Part shown: positions 54,499-64,000 of the stretch, one piece after another
How positions within the stretch are numbered: the stretch's first letter is position 1
Layout of the letters: each line of letters starts with the position of its first letter
From: Caenorhabditis remanei
Lineage: Eukaryota; Nematoda; Chromadorea; Rhabditida; Rhabditidae
DNA: 64,000 nucleotides
Reading direction: 5' to 3'
Assembly (NCBI RefSeq): GCF_010183535.1
Contig: NC_071331.1
Span: forward strand, 21,266,001 to 21,330,000
Position numbers and translations under genes: made by a program
Notes under the pieces: generated by a model
Database searches by the model: none
What the model was told of the DNA's origin: nothing
The model's input: the letters and a program-made list of their open reading frames with translations, nothing else

Positions 54499-55789
54499 AG
54501 GAGGAATGAAGTCATATTTTTTTATTTCAGATTCTCATACTTCAGAAAATTCTGAGCAACTTTCATCATTGGAGCATAGGCTAAAAATCGCTCTAAACAC
54601 CCAAAATTCACGTTTTCCCGGCTCAAATTGAGCTTTCGTGGAAGAGTTTTCCCACGCGAATTTTTGCTCCCGTGTAGTCCTCTCGGACAAAATTATTTCT
54701 TTTAACTTCTCGATTTCTCGTTTTCTTGCTTTTTTCAACGAAATTTCGTGTTTTTTTTTCAATTTATATCGTAAAAAAAAAAGAAATAACACGAAATTTC
54801 GTTGAAAAAAGCAAGAAAACGAGAAATCGAGAAATTAAAAAAAAATTAAAGAGACTATAATCCGGGTGGACTATAGTAATCGGTATGGCTAGACGGTTCA
54901 GTGGTAGATATTTATTCGGATGCAAAATATAAGTAATATAAGTCAATATAGGGAAGGGTGATACAGGTAAAGATAATGCAGGGGGAATATAGTTGGGGGG
55001 GGGGGTATGGTAGATGGGACGGCAGACGGCAGCAGACGAGGACGGCAGGTGAAGGTGATCGACGGAGGAGATGGTAATCGACCGACAATCTGCGAACAAT
55101 GACTCGTGCCAACATACCGAAACATTAAGCAATGGCAAACTGGAATACTGGATAAGCGGAACACTATATAAAGGAACACCAGCCGCTTCTACCTCACCTC
55201 TTCTTGAGAAGGAGAACCACCATCTCCTCCGTCGATCACCTTCACCTGCCGTCCTCGTCTGCTGCCGTCTGCCGTCCCATCTACCATACCCCCCAACTAT
55301 ATTCCCCCTGCATTATCTTTACCTGTATCACCCTTCCCTATATTGACTTATATTACTTATATTTTGCATCCGAATAAATATCTACCACTGAACCGTCTAG
55401 CCATACCGATTACTATAGTCCACCCGGATTATAGTCTCTTTAATTTCTTTTAATTTCTCGATTTCTCGTTTTCTTGCTTTTTTCAACGAAATTTCGTGTT
55501 ATTTCTTCTTTTTTTACGATATAAATTGAAAAAAAAACACGAAATTTCGTTGAAAAAAGCAAGAAAACGAGAAATCGAGAAATTAAAAGAAATAATTTTG
55601 TCCGAGAGGACTACACGGGAGCAAAAATTCGCGTGGGAAAACTCTTCCACGAAAGCTCAATTTGAGCCGGGAAAACGTGAATTTTGGGTGTTTAGAGCGA
55701 TTTTTAGCCTATGCTCCAATGATGAAAGTTGCTCAGAATTTTCTGAAGTATGAGAATCTGAAATAAAAAAATATGACTTCAGTCCTCCT
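54499..55789. mobile_element. 1.29-kb foldback element with TTAA target (piggyBac-like ends)
   Basis: Ends AGGAGGAATGAAGTC / AGGAGGACTGAAGTC inverted; TTAA at 54495-54498 and 55790-55793. The arms (about 54499-55075 and 55220-55789) pair almost completely, and each contains a smaller hairpin built on ACGAAATTTCGTG. The unpaired centre (~55076-55220) has CTATATAAAGG, a TATA-like word. Both arms give the same 85-residue open frame in mirror image, a palindrome artefact. A piece of an arm also lies at 18036-18170. Confidence 0.8.
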
Positions 55790-57048
55790 TTAATTAGAAT
55801 TATGAGTGGTCTCTGGCCAAACTGCAATAACTAAGGTTCTCGGTGGCAGATAGTTTACTGTAGCTGTCACACCATCCGAACGTTGGATGTCATATCCATC
55901 CCACAAAATCCATTTGTGTCCGAAGGGGCTGAAATTTAGAAGTTGTTAGAATATAAACATATTGAATTTTTACCTGGTATAGTCACGACGATCCTCCACA
56001 AAAACTGCGTTATCCAGTAGACCAGCAAGTACTTGAAAGAGATCCACGGAACCGGTGTTGGCCCAGAATAGTTTCAATCGAGGACACCCTCCAGTCAGCC
56101 AGTGCTTCAGAAAGACATTTAAATCAGTGTTAGTGAGGGTAGACTTTTCCAAAATAATATCAATTCCATCCATTGTCAATAGGTTGTCAAGTGTCACCCA
56201 TTGTCCATGCCAGATAACTAAGCAATCGATTTGTCGGAATTTTTCCGATAAACGGAAGTTGGGTGGAGCCTCTGAGTGGATTCGTATTTCAGATGAACAC
56301 CGACAATGCCTCAGAATATAATACATTTCATCTTCTGTTGATCTGCTTCTCCAGCCGAGGTGAACGACTTTTTTCAATGGAGTTTTCTGTCTACTATTCA
56401 TCCACTCAATCAGATGAAATGACTCTCTATTGATCTTGAGTACGGCTACATCCAAATTGAACAGATCCGTCACATACTCAGTGATAGCCTTTAACCCATT
56501 CATTGTGTTGTCAGAGTACGAAATAAGATATCCACTATAACGGTGAACTTCCACTGGAACGTACTGCCCGTTCATTTTTACATAATTATTTTTGTCAGAA
56601 TTGGAAAAATGCAAATAATTGGCGGCACGCAACACACGAGTGAGATTTTTGACTGAATAAAACATGACATTTCTGTTTGGCCCCGAAACACAGAGGCGTC
56701 CATCGAATGGTGCTCTTCGTTGAGTTTTGATGACAGAGTGACTTTTCCGGGAGCAAAAAGATAGAGACACTCTGAAATAGAAAATGAAGATTTGAAAACG
56801 AAATAAGAAGAAACTCACAATGCATCGGCCTTCATAAAGTCAATAATTCTCCTTAACGGGACGAATGGGACTAGGAAGAGAGGGAAAGGAGATGAGGGTA
56901 TCGGGACGTCGTGTTGACGGATTGAGACAGTTTGAGATGGAGGAAAGTGAGGTGGAGGTAACGGGATGTTGGGGATGAGAAAAGACTCGATTGCTTCAAA
57001 GAAGACGGAAATAATCCAACAAAGCAAGAGAGCGAAGAGAAACGTCAT
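55790..57048 (-). CDS. F-box protein with FBA2-type substrate domain
   Basis: Exons 57048-56819, 56771-55974 and 55928-55790, in phase, 388 aa. An F-box core spans ~52-95 (FPLFLVPFVPLRRIIDFMKA across a splice to LVSLSFCSRKSHSVIK). The C-terminal half has the FBA2 marks of the expanded Caenorhabditis family (DGIDIILEKSTLTNTDLNVF, LKHWLTGGCPRLKLF), ending VIAVWPETTHNSN. F-box proteins link targets to SCF ubiquitin ligases through Skp1-like proteins. Odd point: the only ATG in frame adds ~50 residues with a strongly hydrophobic run (FLFALLLCWIISVFF) before the F-box, unusual for a cytosolic adaptor; the true start may differ. The stop codon lies in the TTAA duplicated by the foldback at 54499. 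Confidence 0.8.
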
Positions 57049-57517
57049 TCTGCGAGGGAAAACGTGGGGAGACTGAATTGGAATGAATGGATGAGTAGGC
57101 AAGATATGAGAGTGAGAGTGACGTGGGAGGACAGCTAGACTACTGTAGTTTTTCCATGTCACTCACATTCTGTTTGTTTACAACAGTCTCATATCTCCTC
57201 TTCCTATCCTCGAATGAATTGTTTATTGTTCAGACTGTTTTTGCTCGTTTGATCTTCCCAGAACGCTTTTCTACTGGGTAGTGTTCCAGATTAGAACTTT
57301 AGAAACAAATGTAGATGAATGACATTTGATAGTCTATCCAAAAGATCACTCTCGTCGTTTCTGACTTTAAACAAATCCTCTTTATTCGGTGAAATTCGTG
57401 ATCAATTCTTGTTTAAACAAATTATAAGACGGTAGACATTGAGAAAAGTTAAAGTGGCTGCCACTGTAGTTGAACATAGGTAGTTGGATAAACAAAACGG
57501 GAGGATCAAAAGAGCGC
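57049..57517. other. Flank between F-box gene and pseudogene
   Basis: AT-rich spacer. It contains a pyrimidine-rich upstream stretch for the F-box gene (about 57060-57170) and nothing else that I can support. Confidence 0.4.
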
Positions 57518-57954
57518 TTAATTATAATTATAAGTGGTCTCCGGCCAAACAGCAATAACCAGGGTTCCATTCCCCTGTTTGCATACGGTCGCTGTCACAC
57601 CATCCTCACGCCGTATATCGAATCCAAATAACAAGGTTCTGATATATCCAAATGGGCTGAAATAGGGAATCATGAGAAACTACTAATATATCGGACTATT
57701 TTACCTGGTGTAGTCTCCACGACCCTCCACGAAAACGGCGTTACGCAGTAAACCAGCGAGTACTTGTAAGATATCCACGGATCCTGTTCTAGCGCAGAAT
57801 AGTTTCAATCGAGGACACCCTCCAGACAGCCAGTGCCTGAGGAAGACATTCAAATCACTATTTGATAGTTTTGCATTGTCTAGATAAATATCAACCAGTC
57901 GGTTAACGCAGCCAGAATTTTCTCCTACTGCTGGATCATATAACTTCTTCACTT
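57518..57954 (-). pseudogene. Truncated F-box/FBA2 paralogue
   Basis: The last exon 57656-57518 (SPFGYIRTLLFGFDIRRED, ending VIAVWPETTYNYN) and the end of the preceding exon (from 57705 up to ~57900: DIYLDNAKLSNSDLNVFLRH, WLSGGCPRLKLFCARTGSVD) are intact. Above ~57900 the similarity to the neighbouring F-box genes stops abruptly and is replaced by unrelated sequence; F-box and middle are missing. A 5'-truncated duplicate. Confidence 0.75.
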
Positions 57955-59224
57955 GTTGATAGTTTTTGTTAGCAAAGCAACCCGTTCCGGTTTTAATTTT
58001 TTTAAATCTAAAATACTCTCATAGAAGAACAGGAACTTGGTATCTCTTCTTGTTTCCCTTTTCAAGAAGATAATGATCTTTCAAATACTAATTTTAACAT
58101 TTGACTGATCGGCGGCAATGCCGGCTCCTTCCTCCGAATATGGTAGACTAACCAAGCTACGAAAAAGTTCCTTCTTTAAAATTCACCATAATTTTTTGAG
58201 TAGTGTTCTTCCTTCATTTTTACTCCCATTAAGCTTCTGGGTGTAACTTCGGGTGCTTCTTTAATGGTGGAGACATCCGAGGTCTCAGTATTAATTGCAC
58301 TAAATACAGGGAATGTCATTTTTCTAGACCTTTATCAAAACCATTTTGCGGAATTTGTTTTACTATGTTTTTCTCTGCTCGAACATTCTTTTACTGAAGT
58401 AGAAATTTGGACACTTTCCTATTCGCATCTTCAAAAAATGCACTTAACGTGTTATTTTTTCACGTTTTTCACTAATCGGCGATGATGCCGTCTCCCTCCC
58501 CCACGAAGCTGCGGACGAAACTCTTATTGTAAACTACCATCAGTTTTTGACTCGGTGTTCGTGGGATCGTAATTTTTGAACTCCGTCAAAGTTGCTCGTC
58601 TTTGGGACAACGGCGAGTGTTTGTGAACAGATAGTATCTTCTTTTCCTTTACTTTTCTTTTTTCATATACACGGAAATCTTCTTTTTAGTACTGAATATC
58701 TTGACTGTTCGGCGGCAGTGCCAACTCTCTCCTCGGAAAAAATAGAATACAGTAGTGACCATAATTCTAATACATAACTGGCCGTTTTCAGTCTAACTTT
58801 GAGAGGGTGTCACGGTAAGAAAAAGAAAAATAGAGTTTTCGAATATTTCCCACGCATTTTTCGTGACAATTTGTAGAAATGAAGTCATTTGCAGAATGAA
58901 AAAGTTCTATAATTATTTTCCCCGTGAACTCTTATTTCGTAACCAAATGCCACTGAATGGCTTGAAAACCACGTTTTTTCACCTAGTGACCTAGTCGAGA
59001 CCTATTCTAACTAAAAAAAATAGACGGGCATCGAGTGGTGAAAATTTCTGATTTTCTGGTCCAACTTCGAAGAAAAACGGTTCAGTAGGAAGGGCGGTAG
59101 GATCGGCGACAGACAGACAAACATACACCCGTTTGCGTTTGTTATTAGTAAAGATTAAATGTAAGAAGGCATTGATTGAAATGAAATATGCATTTATTGG
59201 AAAACGACACACAATATTAAATGA
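57955..59224. other. Diverged repeats without a gene
   Basis: Three diverged copies of a CTGATCGGCGGCAATGCCGG-like unit (about 58105-58150, 58465-58515, 58695-58740), each followed by CTCCTTCC / TCCCTCC and then AT-rich sequence, spaced 230-360 bp. Near 59090-59160 there is ACAGACAGACAAACATACAC with TTAGTAAAGATTAAATG, a dispersed transposon end also seen near 42010. Confidence 0.45.
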
Positions 59225-61223
59225 TCATTTGAAGTCTGGCAGTGGTACAAAGTCGTGATAACTGAAATATTAATGTAATGCAATTGTTAAAGTTTTAAAA
59301 AACTCACTCAGGACTGTACATTCTGCATTCTATGATTTGTGGTTCATCATTATTATAATGATAGTCAATTGTCCATTTGTAAGAGAGGGATCCGTTTAGA
59401 AACAATTCACCTGTTTGTGCAGTTCCCCAAAGAAGATTAATACCGTTACTCGGAAATGTTTTCACATCATATCCAGTAGTACTCTCTATTGTGTGATTCA
59501 TAGATACGAATGAATTGTCGAGTGCTGCAAACATTGTGAGTGATATAGATTAAATTGGAAATTATTCTTACTGTGGTTTTGAACAGTTATTGCAAAATAA
59601 CAAAAATCTGCATGAATACCAGGTGGTATCGGAGATTTAAATGCCGGTATTTTGATTCGACCCGATCCAGAAACCACAAAGTTTTGAGCAATGAATTGGT
59701 AAGGATTACCAAGTATCCAAGCCATGTCGCCAAAAGCCTAAAAATTGTTTGATAAGAACAGAATGTAGTGGTGATCATCTCCAAAAATGATATATCTCTT
59801 GTGTAGAAGCGTAGTTCTTCAAGATATAAACAGTAGCAGAAAAACATAATCACTTGCACAGAAACGTACAAAAATGGCATGGAAAATTTCCTACTTTTGG
59901 GCAAAATGCCCAATGGGCAAGGGTTGAGCGACGGTTAGGTCAAAGAATTGAGAGTGGAAGAGTGGTTGGGACGAGCGAAACGCCAATTTGTTGGACAATT
60001 TGCAAAGTTTAACAACATACGTTTTATCGTACTGGAAAATTCATTGCAATTTTTCTTGTTTTTTCATTATTATTCTGTACTAATACTTTGTTTCAAATAC
60101 ACTATTCTGTTATGGATATAAAAAAAGCTACCGGTCGACAGAAGAAAAGAGGTTTGTCAATCAAAATTACACAAATTACTCCATTGTTTTTTCGTGTCGG
60201 GACCAACTACATCGTTAGTTCCTTAAGCTAAAATTCTTGTTTCGAGGAGGATGATCATGAAACTAACAACGTCTTCTACTCCCACATCGAATCATAAATC
60301 GATGGTTTCCTCTCAATCATCAACTCCTCCCACAGCCAACAACCACAAGAAGTTCACAAAACTTGATGAATTTTTCTTTTTAATAAATATTGATAAAAAC
60401 AGTAACTGTTTAAAAAAAAAATTTGAGAATCGGCACGAAAGGGGGTGCTGAAAACATCACACGTTTCGCCCTAGATTTGAGCGGCAGCACGGCCGCCCAA
60501 ACGGTAAGAAAATCGCTCGAAATTCCCTGAGTATGACTTGTTTCCACATAAATAACTTTCACGGTGAACTTTTTTATTCAATTTCCAGTTTTCTAAAACA
60601 AACTCACACTAAAAAGATCACCGCCGGTGGCGAACGCACAGTATCCATTGGTTTGAAATGACATTTCATATAGTGTCGCAGAATTGGAACCACCCGATGG
60701 GATACTGTCGACACCAATGTGCACCAACACATGATTGGCTCGTAGTTGGGTGATTATGTCTGATACATCAGACTCATCTGGATACCGTTTCACTAATACA
60801 ATAATTTGGGCTCCGCATAATGACACCTTCCCATTATTGAGAAACTTCTGGAATGTCTTATAAATAAAAGATAGATGAAATAGTACAAACCTTCAAAATT
60901 TTGAACAAGTTGCTTCCAGTAGTATTATCTCCATATCCAAGTGATGGATCCGGTTGATGAGAATATATAGAAATATTCAAACTACTGGAATCAAATGGTT
61001 TAAAAAAGCACGAAAAACAGAAACGAAACATACTTCCAGTCCGTGTTATACTCAATCTCCTCTTCCTGTTTTGTATCGAATCGAACATTTGCCGTTGTTG
61101 CATAGGTAGAAGCATAACTGACTATACTCCTGGCACCATACCAAAACGTGTAATAGTCGATATCAGTAGAATAAGCGTACAGAAGTGTGTTGTTCTTTTG
61201 AGGAAAACATACGGCCGGGGCAC
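59225..61223 (-). CDS. Secreted vWA-like family member F
   Basis: Exons 61223-61034, 60984-60891, 60847-60608, 59737-59572, 59524-59308 and 59261-59225, in phase and open. Landmarks: PAVCFPQKNNTLLYAYSTDI, RFDTKQEEEIEYNTDW, KRYPDESDVSDIITQLRANH, IPSGGSNSATLYEMSFQTNG, FIAQNFVVSGSGRIKIPAF; the end is YHDFVPLPDFK. Intron 4 carries the insertion shared with B. A 1.19-kb foldback begins 170 bp upstream of the first clear exon, and no leader exon was found, so the start is unknown and expression is doubtful. Confidence 0.62.
59895..60510. mobile_element. Insertion in intron 4 of paralogue F, shared with B
   Basis: Left words TTTTGGGCAAAATGCCC and GGCAAGGGTTGAGCGACGG; right words ATCACACGTTTCGCCC and GGCCGCCCAAACG. 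Same order as in B (30515-30880) but longer, with extra sequence at ~60170-60440. Confidence 0.5.
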
Positions 61224-61393
61224 CTGAATTATGGTTATTTTATTAGGAAAACTCTCTTTGTTTCTGAATCTGAAATGATATAATTATTTTAATTTGTTTT
61301 AACCCCGCTTCTGATATTGTGTCCCTATCATGAATATTAGTTGTGAAGGAAGAGAGTGATAGAATAGAGTATGAATGACTGACATGGAATGTA

Positions 61394-62580
61394 TTTTGAC
61401 TGCTACCCCTAAAGTACTGATTTTTTTTGCTCATTCGATGAGTTTTCTTGAGACAAAATGACTCATAAAGGGTTTTCCTGTGACGTGACCTTGTTTTTGA
61501 AAAATTGAGATTTTTCGAAAATGCTATTTTTTCGAAAAAATTTTTTCATTAATTTTTTTCATTATTTTACCGGATTGCTCAGAAAATGGGCTTTGCACAT
61601 AATTGTAGCAAATTTCATGTAGTTTTTGACAAAAATATAAAACTCATGAACAAATAATTTTTTGATCCTGAAAAAAGTAAAAATGTGACACCCTCCAAAA
61701 AAAATTTTTTTTTTCGAGGTCGGCAGAGGTGACATACATATGGTAAGAAAGTACAACTTATGTGGATTATTTTTTCATATAGCACTATAGTCGCTTCCAG
61801 TTGAAAATTAAGGAAAAAATTGCTCTGAAAATTTTCATTTTTCGAAAAAATGTGACATGCTGGAAATGAGTTCGAGTTTCTAATATTGTCCACGCTCCTA
61901 ATCAAATTTAATAAAAATAACTATTTTCAGATTATGTTTTACTATTTTCAAAAAAGAAAGTACATCCCTGTTCTCTTGTCATAACACTCACTCAAAAATT
62001 GCAAGTTTTCTCATGTGGATGAAATTCAATTGCCCATAACTCCTCTAGAACTCAAGCAAACTTGTTCAAAAGCTTAGAACAACCCAAAAATATCGATTGC
62101 TTTTCAAAAATTATAATTGGGCTGTTTTTCGAAAAATAATTTTTTTCGATTTTTGATAAGGGGGGACCACATGAAATTTTTCCAGAAACTTGAAAAAAAT
62201 TTTTTTTTTCGAAAAGCACCAGAATTTACCGTTTTTAGCATCTATTCTTGTTTATAAACTAGTTTTGAGTTGTTTTTGGAGGGTGTCACATTTTTACTTT
62301 TTTCAGGATCAAAAAATTATTTTTTCATGAGTTTCATATTTTTGTCGAAAACTACATGAAATTTGCTACAATTATGTGCAAAGCCCATTTTCTGAGCAAT
62401 CCGGTAAAATAATGAAAAAAATTAATGAAAAAAATTTTTCGAAAAAATAGCATTTTCGAAAAATCTCAATTTTTCAAAAACAAGGTCACGTCACAGGAAA
62501 ACCCTTTATGAGTCATTTTGTCTCAAGAAAACTCATCGAATGAGCAAAAAAAATCAGTACTTTAGGGGTAGCAGTCAAAA
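61394..62580. mobile_element. 1.19-kb foldback element with TA target
   Basis: Inverted ends TTTTGACTGCTACCCCTAAA flanked by TA (61392-61393 and 62581-62582). Arms of at least 350 bp match closely, for example CGATGAGTTTTCTTGAGACA and its complement, and AGGATCAAAAAATTATTTTT and its complement. The centre (~61760-62270) is unpaired, AT-rich, with no transposase. It is inserted upstream of paralogue F, where sister genes have the region that may hold the leader exon. Confidence 0.75.
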
Positions 62581-62582
62581 TA

Positions 62583-63284
62583 CACAAGTCATTGAATAAC
62601 ACTATTCTGTTATCAGCTGCACTTTCATACAAATATTTTATTGACGTTTTTTTTTCAGATTTGCAGCTGTCTCATGACATGCTTGACATCATGATAGGAA
62701 CTAACAAGAAAAGGGTGTAACCTAGACTGTCTCGGACATTATATTCTTTTTCACGAATAATTTTTGAAATCCCACAGATAATACGCTCGAAAAGTATGAA
62801 GTGATGCCTTTCAATAATTTGTTATCAGTGGGTTTCTTTCTCTTTGTGTTTCAGAAGAGTTTACACCATTTTCGACGTCCAACTGATAACAACATTTTTC
62901 AAGAAATGACTGGTGTCCGACAGTTTGACGTCAGTGGGGGTGCAGTGTCAAAAGAGGGGTGGAGGTTGAAAGGTGAAAAAGTGTGGAATGGAAAAAATAT
63001 AAAATATATGAAAAGAGAGGGAGATTCTATTCAACTGGTAAGACACCTGGAGACAATCGGGGCTCGGCAGAGACGGTGAAGCAGGAAAGAGGGAAAGGGA
63101 AGTGGTATTTTGTAGAGAAGAGGCAAAAATAAAGTACAAAACGTGGGGAAGCGCATCATAACAAAAGGGGGAAAAATATTTATGTGATCAAACATATGAA
63201 TGGCGAAGTTTTGATTACCATCGATAAAGCTGGAGATCTTTTGAGTACAGTTAGATAAACAGAACAGAATGAACAATAAAAAAT
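62583..63284. other. Flank of the right-hand F-box gene
   Basis: 62800-63180 duplicates the flank at 54000-54240 with ~150 bp extra (GTGTCCGACAGTTTGACGTC onward). An open frame 62801-63079 lies inside this flank and is not kept in the sister copy, so I do not call a gene. Confidence 0.45.
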
Positions 63285-64000
63285 TTAATTATAATTATGA
63301 GTGGTTTCTGGCCAAACTGCAATAACTAAGGCTCCCACTGGCTCATAGTGTACTGTAGCTGTCACACCATCCGCACGTTGGATGTCATATCCATCCCACA
63401 AAGTCCATTGGTGTCCAAAGGGGCTGGAATTTATGAGTTGTTAGAATAGAATACATTGAGTTCTTACCTGTTGTAGTCACGACGATTCTCCACACGAACG
63501 ACGTTATGCCGTAAACCAGCTAGAACTCGAAAGATATCCACAGAACCAATTCTAGCGCAGAATAGTTTCAATCGAGGACACCCTCCAGACAGCCAGTGCT
63601 TGAGGAAGACATTCAAATCACTATTTGATAGACTGGCATTGTCTAGATGAATATCAATTCCATCCATGGTCAATAAGTTATCTATTGTTACCCATTCGGA
63701 ATTACTGATATCTAAACAATCGATTCTACGGAAGTTTCCCGAGAAGCGGAAACTGGATGGGGCCTTTGAGTGGATGCGTATTTCAGATGAACACCGGCAA
63801 TCCCTCAGAATATAATTCATTTCATCTTCCGATGAGCAAGGACTCCAGGCCATGGCCATGTAAACTATTTTTTTCAATGGTGTTGTTTGTCTACTGTTCA
63901 CCCATTCTATCATTTTGAATGAATCGTCAGATACAAAGACTTCTGATATATCAATATTGAATAGGTTGGTAACATAGTCAGTAATAGTTTCCAATCCCTC
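63285..64000 (-). CDS. F-box/FBA2 protein, 3' part, cut by the window edge
   Basis: The last exon 63423-63285 (139 nt, same length as in the gene at 55790) and the preceding exon from 63468 to beyond 64000. It reads EWVTIDNLLTMDGIDIHLDN, SLSNSDLNVFLKHWLSGGCP, ending VIAVWPETTHNYN. It is a close relative of the F-box gene at 55790 and of the fragment at 57518. No stops in the visible part. The F-box itself lies outside the window. Confidence 0.78.

Noticed and set aside
54535..55753. Two mirror-image 85-codon frames (KKKHEISLKKARKREIEK)
   Set aside because: They are the same sequence in the two arms of a palindrome; no splice or promoter context.
1..64000. CRISPR arrays, operons with ribosome-binding sites, bacterial insertion sequences
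   Set aside because: Gene structure, introns and repeat types are those of a nematode nuclear genome; no such features were found.

Overview
This window looks like nuclear DNA from a nematode, most likely a Caenorhabditis species other than C. elegans. The evidence is the AT-rich sequence, short introns ending in TTTTCAG, a cuticle collagen, FBA2-type F-box genes, a DUF229 gene, and introns packed with small palindromic transposons. Exons below were read by eye from splice signals, reading phase and family resemblance. Boundaries are predictions, but exon lengths were checked so that phases add up.

Left part (1-17.9 kb): two conserved housekeeping genes are divergently arranged. On the minus strand is the 5' part of an ACF1/WSTF (BAZ1)-like chromatin-remodelling subunit, which runs off the left edge. 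On the plus strand is a complete 8-exon DDX46/Prp5-type splicing helicase (about 983 aa). Their introns hold dozens of palindromes built on TGGCCTAGAAA...TTTCTAGGCCA, a large foldback with a 10-bp target duplication, and nested GGATTACTGTAG-ended elements.

Middle (18-46 kb): six paralogues (A-F, with F near 60 kb) of a secreted vWA-like nematode family share one exon plan. A is on the plus strand and B-F are on the minus strand. Among them lie an intact Tc1/mariner-type transposon with ~630-bp inverted repeats and an unusually wide D-to-E spacing, a decayed NADK2-like fragment, a cuticle collagen, and a phospholipase A2-like membrane protein. B, C and D were spread partly by tandem duplication of roughly 3-kb units. 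E is frameshifted and carries a very young non-autonomous LTR retrotransposon with identical 238-bp LTRs.

Right part (46-64 kb): a DUF229 (sulfatase-like fold) gene of 10 exons, several hAT-type MITEs with 8-bp target duplications, tRNA-promoter-bearing repeat units, an F-box gene, an F-box pseudogene, paralogue F, and a third F-box gene cut by the right edge. A 1.29-kb foldback flanked by TTAA has landed exactly on the stop codon of the first F-box gene.

The genes do not form an obvious pathway. The left end is stable housekeeping DNA and the rest is a fast-evolving, transposon-rich block of lineage-specific families. The most informative signals are transposon footprints that can be checked against 'empty' paralogous copies inside the same window.
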